From Chloroflexota bacterium (GTDB lineage: Bacteria > Chloroflexota > Limnocylindria > Limnocylindrales > CSP1-4): DNA of 6,413 bases. Positions 1 through 4,962 of this stretch are shown one piece after another. Both the position numbers and the translations under genes were made by a program. Every line of letters begins with the position of its first letter. Position 1 is the first letter of the stretch. The notes below the pieces were generated by a model. It was not told the DNA's origin, did not search any database, and was given only the letters and a program-made list of their open reading frames with translations. The stretch is taken from contig JACDAH010000321.1 in assembly GCA_013695505.1 (NCBI GenBank), positions 1-6,413 on the forward strand, in the 5' to 3' direction.

Positions 1-534
1 CCTCCAGCACCCCGCGCGCGGACCACGACCCCTGCGGCACCGGTTCCGGCGACGCCCGTCGAGCCGTCTCGGGCGATCACGGTCCACCGGGGCGCCGACT
101 CGGTATCCGGCGAGACGATCACGATCCACCAGGGCGGCGCCGACTCGGTGACCGCGACGAACATCGACATCCGGCAGGGCGGGATCGGCCGCGCCCGGGC
201 TCGGGACATCGCTGTTTCGCAGGGTGGTGTCGGCGCGGCTCGGGCGGATCGGGTGTCCGTCGAGCTCGGCGGGATCGGCGCCGCGCTGACCGGCGAGCTG
301 ACCATCACCCAGGGCGGCGCCGGCTCGATCGTCGCGCGCGAGGCCCGAGTGGAGCAGTCGTTCATCCGCGCCCTCGTCGCCAACGAGGTCCACATCGAAC
401 GGACGACCGGCGTCCTGTTCCTGATCGCCCGCAAGGTCGACGGCAACGTCAAGGCCGTCTTCGACTGGCGCGGCGGGCTGGCCTTCGGAGCCGCGTTCGG
501 GATCATCACGACCCTGTTCCGCCGCCGCCGCTGA
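1..534 (+). CDS. C-terminal part of a 15-residue-repeat protein with a hydrophobic tail (5' end outside window)
   Basis: The frame is open from the first base, so the gene begins upstream; a GTG at 148 lies inside a repeat and is not a credible start. The visible 177 residues begin with a Pro/Ala/Thr-rich linker (about residues 1-25). One 14-residue degenerate repeat (26-39) and seven exact 15-residue repeats (40-144) follow. The repeat consensus has I/V at positions 1 and 3, Q at 5, GG at 6-7, a small or aliphatic residue at 8 and Ala around 11-13; the last two copies lose GG. After the repeats comes a segment containing VFDWRGG, then about 14 hydrophobic residues (LAFGAAFGIITTLF) and RRRR at the C-terminus. 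Alternating hydrophobics plus turn glycines suggest a beta-solenoid with one coil per repeat, anchored by a short C-terminal helix. This is inference. I do not recognise a named family; bactofilin-like or other polymer-forming proteins are possible analogues. It reads the same way as the sugar genes but is separated from them by 110 bp containing a possible promoter. Confidence 0.8.
   Translation, partial: PPAPRARTTTPAAPVPATPVEPSRAITVHRGADSVSGETITIHQGGADSVTATNIDIRQGGIGRARARDIAVSQGGVGAARADRVSVELGGIGAALTGELTITQGGAGSIVAREARVEQSFIRALVANEVHIERTTGVLFLIARKVDGNVKAVFDWRGGLAFGAAFGIITTLFRRRR
76..432 (+). repeat. In-frame tandem repeat, 45-bp unit (15 residues), about 8 copies
   Basis: Seven consecutive 45-bp units run from 118 to 432, preceded by one 42-bp unit at 76-117 that lacks a single Gly codon. 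The copies have diverged in DNA but keep the protein pattern (I-x-I/V-x-Q-G-G). The two most similar neighbours share the identical 14-mer GGCGCCGACTCGGT at 91-104 and 136-149, exactly 45 bp apart, which suggests a relatively recent unit duplication. The units encode the predicted solenoid of the host protein and are not a mobile or CRISPR repeat. Confidence 0.85.
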
Positions 535-644
535 CCCAAGGGCACGCCTCGCCCGCCTCACCGGCGCGATGCGGTCGTTCGGGTGGGGCCGCCGCCGGAC
601 GATATACTCGGGACTCCCGACCCTATGGAGCCAGCGACCGAGCC
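535..644. other. Intergenic region between the repeat protein and the sugar operon
   Basis: This 110-bp stretch is the only sizeable gap in the window. It contains an imperfect inverted repeat: CCGGCG at 561-566 pairs with CGCCGG at 593-598, and GCGG at 571-574 pairs with CCGC at 589-592, with a four-base bulge and a 14-nt loop. No T-tract follows, so a classical intrinsic terminator is not supported. Downstream of it are an AT-rich TATACT box (603-608) and a short ATG reading frame (625-648). The gap most likely separates two transcription units. Confidence 0.5.
603..608 (+). promoter_or_regulatory. Candidate -10 element (TATACT) of the sugar-nucleotide operon
   Basis: TATACT matches the TATAAT consensus at five of six positions and stands out in very GC-rich surroundings. 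It lies 37 nt before the GTG of the first sugar gene and 17 nt before the ATG at 625, so initiation near 613-616 would give a very short leader. No convincing -35 hexamer is seen; TTCGGG at 578-583 is weak and 19 bp away. Read this as a plausible housekeeping-type promoter based on position and composition only. Confidence 0.4.
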
Positions 645-648
645 GTGA
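625..648 (+). other. Possible 7-codon leader mini-ORF (MEPATEP) overlapping the acetyltransferase start
   Basis: An ATG at 625 opens a frame of seven codons ending in TGA at 646-648. The stop overlaps the GTG start of the acetyltransferase as GTGA, the same geometry as the ATGA junctions downstream in the operon. The acetyltransferase has no good Shine-Dalgarno sequence at normal spacing, so a translated leader could deliver ribosomes by coupling. The mini-ORF itself also lacks a visible Shine-Dalgarno site, although it would sit about 10 nt from the predicted transcription start. It is very short and could be chance. Confidence 0.2.
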
Positions 649-1316
649 TCGATCCCTCCGCGCGTGTTCACGCGACCGCGGACCTCGAGCCAGACGTCAG
701 CGTCGGGCCGGGGACCAGCATCTGGCACCGGGCCCAGGTCCGGACCGGCGCCCGGCTCGGCAGCGACTGCATCGTCGGCCGGGACGTCTTCATCGACGAG
801 GGCGTCGTCCTCGGCGACAAGGTGAAGATCCAGAACGGAGCCCTCATCTATCACGGGGTCACCGTCGGCAATGGCGTCTTCATCGGCCCCGGCGCGATCC
901 TCACCAACGATCGCTATCCGCGCGCCATCACCTCGACCGGTGACCTGGCCGCCGCGGCCGACTGGGAGGTCAGCCCGATCAGCCTCGAGGACGGCTGCTC
1001 GATCGGCGCCGGGGCGGTCGTCGTCGCCGGCGTGACCGTCGGCCGCTATGCGATGGTCGGAGCCGGCGGGATCGTGACCCGCGACGTGCCGAGCCACGCC
1101 CTCGTGGTCGGCAGCCCGGCCCACCGGATCGGCTGGGTCTGTGCCTGCGGCGCCCGCCTCGTCGACAGCAACGGGGAGCCGATGGCCGCCGAGCCCGGTC
1201 GGTACGCCGCCCACCAGGAGCTGATCTGCCCAGCCTGTGGCCGGATCTACGCCTACGTCAAGGACGCCGAGACCCTCGAGGAACGGTCCGGCCCGCGTCA
1301 AGGAGCGCCTGCATGA
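645..1316 (+). CDS. wbpD: WbpD/WlbB-type UDP-amino-sugar N-acetyltransferase with C-terminal zinc-ribbon-like tail
   Basis: Predicted acetyl-CoA-dependent cytoplasmic enzyme that N-acetylates the 3-amino group of a UDP-2-acetamido-3-amino-uronic acid, the fourth step to UDP-ManNAc3NAcA. The 223-residue product is a left-handed beta-helix protein. Hexapeptide repeats (I/V-G-x-x) run from about residue 5 to 145, and family signatures are present: SIWH at 25-28, KIQN at 61-64, VFIGPGAILTN at 78-88 followed by DRYPRA, and VVGSPAHRIG at 154-163. N88 lies where the WlbB family keeps a conserved active-site Asn. Beyond the core (about 165 residues) is a tail with C166, C168, C195 and C198 (CACG ... 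CPACGRIY), spaced like a small zinc ribbon. The GTG start at 645 is chosen because the encoded start IDPSARVHATADL matches the usual family N-terminus and there is no in-frame ATG upstream; the Shine-Dalgarno site is poor. Its stop overlaps the next start (ATGA). Other 3-amino-sugar acetyltransferases (FdtC/QdtC-like) are the main alternative, and the operon argues for WbpD. Confidence 0.85.
   Translation: MIDPSARVHATADLEPDVSVGPGTSIWHRAQVRTGARLGSDCIVGRDVFIDEGVVLGDKVKIQNGALIYHGVTVGNGVFIGPGAILTNDRYPRAITSTGDLAAAADWEVSPISLEDGCSIGAGAVVVAGVTVGRYAMVGAGGIVTRDVPSHALVVGSPAHRIGWVCACGARLVDSNGEPMAAEPGRYAAHQELICPACGRIYAYVKDAETLEERSGPRQGAPA
1300..1305 (+). promoter_or_regulatory. Strong ribosome binding site (AAGGAG) for the aminotransferase
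   Basis: AAGGAG lies seven bases before the ATG at 1313, within the last codons of the acetyltransferase. It is the only near-perfect Shine-Dalgarno sequence at an internal start in this operon. The other junctions rely on overlap, so the aminotransferase may be translated independently at a higher rate. It also fixes ATG 1313 as the start. Confidence 0.75.
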
Positions 1317-2464
1317 TCCCGATCGCCCGTCCCGACCTCGGCCCCGAAGAGCTGGCCGCCGTCACCGACGTCCTCCAGAGCGGGATGATCGCCCAGGGAA
1401 AGCAGGTCAAGGCGCTCGAGGACGCCTGGGCCGAGTTCGTCGGCGTCAAGCACGCGATCGCGACCGCAAACGGGACCCTCGCCCTGATGGCGATCTTCGC
1501 CGGGATCGGGCTCGAGCCCGGCGACGAGGTCATCACGGTCAGCCACACGTTCGCCGCGACCGCAAACGCGATCCTCTCGACCGGGGCGACGCCGGTCTTC
1601 GTCGACATCGAGCCCGACACGTACCTGATCGACGCCAAGAAGATCGAGCGGGCGATCACGCCCCGGACCCGGGCGATCTGCCCGGTTCACCTGTTCGGCC
1701 TGGTCGCCGACATGGACATGATCAGGGCCATCGCCGACCGTCATGGCCTCGTCGTGGTCGAGGACGCCTGCCAGGCGCACGGCGCGACGTTCCGCGGTCG
1801 GATGGCCGGCTCGTTCGGGCATGGCGCGTTCAGCCTGTACGCAACCAAGAACATGACGACCGCCGAGGGCGGCTTCGTCACGACCGACGACGACAGCCTG
1901 GCCGACTGGCTCCGGCTCTACCGGAACCAGGGGATGCGGACGCGCTACCAGTTCGAGATGCTCGGCTACAACTTCCGGATGACCGATCTCGCCGCGGCGA
2001 TCGGCCTGGCCCAGCTCGCGAAGCTGCCGCGGAACACCGCCAGGCGCCAGGCGATCGCGGCCCGCTACGACGCGGCGTTCGGCGAGCTGCCGATCGGCCT
2101 GCCGATCACACCCGATGGTCGGACCCACGTGTTCCATCAGTACACGCTCGACGTCGGCGGGGCGCGCGACGCGATCGTAGCGGACCTGCGGGACGCGGGC
2201 GTCGGGGCCGACATCTACTACCCGCTGCCGGTCCATCGCCAGAGCTACATCATGGAGCGCGGCCTGCATGCAGAGCTGCCGGTGACCGACGACGCCGCCA
2301 ATCGCACGCTTGCCCTGCCGATGTTCCCGGGCCTGACGGACGCGGAGCAAGACCAGGTGATCGAGGCGGTCGGCGCCGCGGTGGAGCGTCATCTCGGCAC
2401 CGGGTCGGCGGCCGCCGGTGAGGCCGCCGCACAGGCCCGGGCAGCGGGATCCGCCGCCCGATGA
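1313..2464 (+). CDS. wbpE: DegT/DnrJ/EryC1/StrS-family PLP aminotransferase (WbpE/WlbC-like, C3 transamination)
   Basis: Predicted cytoplasmic, PLP-dependent sugar aminotransferase that converts the 3-keto UDP-GlcNAc-uronic acid to its 3-amino derivative, probably with glutamate as donor. The 383-residue protein shows the full family pattern: N-terminal IPIARPDLG, ANGTLAL at 52-58, the cofactor segment EDACQAHGA at 150-158 (D151 toward the pyridine nitrogen), and the Schiff-base lysine K179 in SLYATKNMTTAEGG. Further on are RNQGMR and GYNFRMTDLAAAIGLAQL, then the C-terminal small domain with HQYTLDV and VGADIYYPLPVHRQ. ATG 1313 is supported by AAGGAG seven bases upstream. The last ~20 residues form an Ala-rich, low-complexity tail beyond the usual end at about residue 362. 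It overlaps both neighbours by four bases (ATGA). The family assignment is firm. The exact substrate (UDP-3-keto-GlcNAcA versus UDP-3-keto-GlcNAc) is inferred from context. Confidence 0.9.
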   Translation: MIPIARPDLGPEELAAVTDVLQSGMIAQGKQVKALEDAWAEFVGVKHAIATANGTLALMAIFAGIGLEPGDEVITVSHTFAATANAILSTGATPVFVDIEPDTYLIDAKKIERAITPRTRAICPVHLFGLVADMDMIRAIADRHGLVVVEDACQAHGATFRGRMAGSFGHGAFSLYATKNMTTAEGGFVTTDDDSLADWLRLYRNQGMRTRYQFEMLGYNFRMTDLAAAIGLAQLAKLPRNTARRQAIAARYDAAFGELPIGLPITPDGRTHVFHQYTLDVGGARDAIVADLRDAGVGADIYYPLPVHRQSYIMERGLHAELPVTDDAANRTLALPMFPGLTDAEQDQVIEAVGAAVERHLGTGSAAAGEAAAQARAAGSAAR

Positions 2465-3516
2465 CATCGACCTGGCAGCCGGCCGGCGACCGCGAGCTGC
2501 GCGTCGGGCTGGCCGGCCTCGGCTCGATGGGCCGCAACCATCTCCGGATCCTCGCCGCCCGCGACGACATCCGCCTGGCCGCCGTCGCCGATCCGGTCGC
2601 TGCGACCCTTGCGGCGGCGGGCGAGCAGACCGGGGCGCAGGGCTTCGCCGAGCCGCTGGCGATGATCGCCGAGGCCGAGCTCGACGCAGTCGTGATCGCG
2701 GCCCCGACCACCGCCCATGTGCCGCTCGCCCTCGCCGCGATCGAACGGCGGATGGCGGTCCTCGTCGAGAAGCCGCTGGCGGCCACGGTCGACGAGGCCA
2801 TGCGGATCGTCGACGCGGCGAGGGCGGCAGGGGTGCCGGTCCAGGTCGGCCATGTCGAGCGGTTCAACCCCGCGGTCCTCGAGCTCGGCCGCCTCATCGA
2901 CGAAGGCTGGCTGTCGTCGATCTACTCGATCGCGTCGCGCCGAGCGGGCCCGTTCCCGGCCCGCATCCGGGACGTCGGGGTGACCGTCGACCTCGCCACC
3001 CACGACGCCGACATCCTGAGCTGGATCGCCGGCGAGCGCCCGTCGCGGGTCTACGGCGAGACGGCCCAGCGCATCCACACCACGAACGAGGACCTCCTGT
3101 TCGGGCTCCTCCACTTCCCGTCCGGCGCCACCGGCATGCTCGACGTCAACTGGCTGACGCCGGCCAAGCGCCGCCAGCTGGTCGTCGTCGGCGAAGAGGG
3201 GATGTTCGAGCTCGATTACCTGACCCAGCGCCTGACGTTCACCCGGGCGACCGACACGACCAACCCGCGCCTGATCGGCGGCTACGCGCCGACGTTCGAG
3301 GGCGAGGTCGTCGAGCTGCCGGTCGCGTCGGCCGAGCCGCTCGCGTCGGAGCTCGACGCCTTCCTCGGGATCGTGCGCCGCGGCGGCAAGCCCGTGGTCG
3401 ATGCCGAGGACGGGCTGTGGGCCGTGGCGATCGCGACATCTCTTCTGGCCGCCGCCGCGAACGGTGCCGCGGTCGATCTCACCAGCCTGACCTCGAGGTT
3501 CGCCCCCGCATCATGA
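2461..3516 (+). CDS. wbpB: Gfo/Idh/MocA-family NAD(P)-dependent UDP-sugar 3-dehydrogenase (WbpB/WlbA role)
   Basis: Predicted cytoplasmic oxidoreductase that makes the 3-keto sugar used by the neighbouring aminotransferase. The 351-residue protein has an N-terminal Rossmann fold with GLGSMG (G19, G21, G24), acidic D44 after strand 2 in AVADP, IAAPTTAH at 79-86, and the family EKP motif (E103-K104-P105). The C-terminal alpha/beta domain carries DLATHDADIL, where D177 and H181 match the catalytic D-x-x-x-H pair. The segment GHVERFNPAV (130-139) is common in general and archaeal-type sugar 3-dehydrogenases rather than in P. aeruginosa WbpB or Bordetella WlbA, so cofactor handling may differ. The ATG start at 2461 overlaps the aminotransferase stop (ATGA); the Shine-Dalgarno site is weak, so coupling is likely. 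The family is certain. The 3-dehydrogenase function rests on adjacency to the aminotransferase, acetyltransferase and epimerase. The alternative is a UDP-GlcNAc 3-dehydrogenase of GnnA type. Confidence 0.82.
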   Translation: MTSTWQPAGDRELRVGLAGLGSMGRNHLRILAARDDIRLAAVADPVAATLAAAGEQTGAQGFAEPLAMIAEAELDAVVIAAPTTAHVPLALAAIERRMAVLVEKPLAATVDEAMRIVDAARAAGVPVQVGHVERFNPAVLELGRLIDEGWLSSIYSIASRRAGPFPARIRDVGVTVDLATHDADILSWIAGERPSRVYGETAQRIHTTNEDLLFGLLHFPSGATGMLDVNWLTPAKRRQLVVVGEEGMFELDYLTQRLTFTRATDTTNPRLIGGYAPTFEGEVVELPVASAEPLASELDAFLGIVRRGGKPVVDAEDGLWAVAIATSLLAAAANGAAVDLTSLTSRFAPAS

Positions 3517-4952
3517 CGATCGTCGCCCGCCCGACCTCCGTCCAGAGCCTGCTCGGCGGCTCGATCGAGCTGCCGGTCCACGCCTGTGGCCACGGACCAG
3601 CGATCGAGGTCTCGCCGTGGACCGCCGAGCCCGGCAGCGCCGGCGTCGTTGCGGTCGTCGGCGCCGGAAAGATGGGCCTGCCGCTGGCCGCCCAGTTCGC
3701 CGACCACGGCTGGCACGTGATCGCGGTGGACGTCCAGCAGAGCGTCGTCGACCTGATCAACGAGGGCCGCTCCCACGTCGCCGAGGAGCCGGGCCTCGCC
3801 GAGCTCGTCGCAACCGCCCATTCCGGCGGCCGCCTCCGGGCCACCACGGACGGGGCCGCTGCCGCCCGCGACGCCGACGTCGTCGTCCTGATCGTGCCGG
3901 TCATGCTCGACGACGAGCAGCAGCCCGACTATCGGTACATGGACAGCGCGGTCGCCGCAATCGCGCCGGGCGTCCATCCCGGCTCGCTCGTCATCTTCGA
4001 GACGACCCTGCCCGTCGGCGACACGCGTGACCGCTTCACGCCACGGCTCGAGGCGGTCTCCGGCCTGACCGCCGACGCGGACTTCTTCGTGGCCTTCTCG
4101 CCGGAGCGGCTGTACAGCGGGGCGGCGCTGCGCAACCTCGCCACCTACCCGAAGCTGGTCGGCGGGATCGGGCGGGCGTCGACGGCGAGGGCGGCGGCGT
4201 TCTACGACGCGGTCCTCGACACCGAGATCGTGGCCATGAGCAATGCCGAGGCGGCCGAGTTCAGCAAGCTCGCCGACACGACCTACCGAGACGTGAACAT
4301 CGCCCTGGCCAACGAGTTCGCTCGCTATGCCGAGCGGGTCAACGTCGACATCCACGAGGTGATCGCGGCGGCCAACTCGCAGCCGTACTCGCACATCCAC
4401 CAGCCGGGCCTCGGCGTCGGCGGGCACTGCATCCCGGTCTATCCCCATTTCTTGCTGTCGCGCGCCCCGGAGCTCGAGCTCGTCGAGCTGTCGCGGCGCA
4501 CGAACGACGGCCAGGTCGGGGTCGCGATCCGCTCGATCGAGAAGGAGATCGGCGGCCTCGAAGGGGTGCCGGTGCTCGTCCTCGGGCTGACCTACCGACA
4601 CGGCGTCCACGAGCTGGCCTACTCCCGGGCACTGCCGCTGATCGAACGGCTCACCCACGCCGGCGCGCTCGTGTCCGCGTACGACCCGCTCCTGACCCCC
4701 GAGGAGACGGCCCGCTGCTGCGCCACGCCGTGGACCTGGGGCACGGCCGGGCCGTTCCGGGCGGTCGTGACCCAGACCGCCGACCCGCTGTTCAACGAGC
4801 TCGATCCCGACTGGTTCCCCGATCTCGACGTCGTTTTCGACGGGCGGGACTCGCTCCGCGACCTCGCCCTCCCGCCGACCGTCGCGTACCGGGGAATCGG
4901 GCTGCCGCCCCGGCCGCGTGCCGTCGCGCAGCCCGGCCCGGGCCGGCAGTAG
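3513..4952 (+). CDS. wbpA: UDP-N-acetyl-hexosamine 6-dehydrogenase (WbpA/WecC family) with N-terminal extension
   Basis: Predicted cytoplasmic NAD-dependent enzyme performing the two-step oxidation of C6 of UDP-GlcNAc (or UDP-ManNAc) to the uronic acid. The product is 479 residues, longer than the usual ~430. The Rossmann motif VVAVVGAGKMGLPLA starts at residue 45 (G50, G52, G55), followed by FSPER with E198, FSKLADTTYRDVNIALANE with K252 and N262, and GVGGHCIPVYP with the catalytic C306. The C-terminal UDP-binding domain begins around 350 (VLVLGLTYRHGV). The usual YKxxxxDxRxSP signature is replaced by YRHGVHELAYS, a variant I associate with a subgroup of UDP-HexNAc dehydrogenases. ATG 3513 overlaps the preceding stop (ATGA), and no other in-frame ATG, GTG or TTG occurs before codon 54, so the 44-residue extension (containing HACGH at 23-27) appears genuine. 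The neighbouring WbpI-like epimerase favours UDP-GlcNAc as substrate; WecC (UDP-ManNAc) is the alternative. Confidence 0.87.
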   Translation: MTIVARPTSVQSLLGGSIELPVHACGHGPAIEVSPWTAEPGSAGVVAVVGAGKMGLPLAAQFADHGWHVIAVDVQQSVVDLINEGRSHVAEEPGLAELVATAHSGGRLRATTDGAAAARDADVVVLIVPVMLDDEQQPDYRYMDSAVAAIAPGVHPGSLVIFETTLPVGDTRDRFTPRLEAVSGLTADADFFVAFSPERLYSGAALRNLATYPKLVGGIGRASTARAAAFYDAVLDTEIVAMSNAEAAEFSKLADTTYRDVNIALANEFARYAERVNVDIHEVIAAANSQPYSHIHQPGLGVGGHCIPVYPHFLLSRAPELELVELSRRTNDGQVGVAIRSIEKEIGGLEGVPVLVLGLTYRHGVHELAYSRALPLIERLTHAGALVSAYDPLLTPEETARCCATPWTWGTAGPFRAVVTQTADPLFNELDPDWFPDLDVVFDGRDSLRDLALPPTVAYRGIGLPPRPRAVAQPGPGRQ

Positions 4953-4962
4953 GCCGCGGCCC

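Noticed and set aside
148..150. GTG 148 as the start of the repeat protein
   Set aside because: It falls inside a 15-residue repeat unit and the frame is open with matching repeats upstream, so the gene starts outside the window.
558..1301. 247-codon minus-strand frame opposite the acetyltransferase
   Set aside because: The Asp/Ala/Gly/Val-rich product is the reverse complement of hexapeptide-repeat codons; there is no family pattern.
1298..2467. 389-codon minus-strand reading frame almost coextensive with the aminotransferase
   Set aside because: It is the exact antisense shadow of a well-supported gene, rich in Arg, Gly, Asp and Val, without motifs or a ribosome binding site.
2418..4952. 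A single 844-codon + strand reading frame
   Set aside because: Only the part from ATG 3513 has protein-family motifs. The first ~365 codons are Arg/Pro/Gly-rich and lie out of frame over the clear Gfo/Idh dehydrogenase; they are a high-GC shadow.
4918..4962. GTG 4918 as the start of the epimerase
   Set aside because: It would add an Arg/Pro/Ser-rich stretch absent from the family and overlap the dehydrogenase by 35 bp. TTG 4963 places the start directly before RIVSIVGTRPQ. It is not fully excluded.
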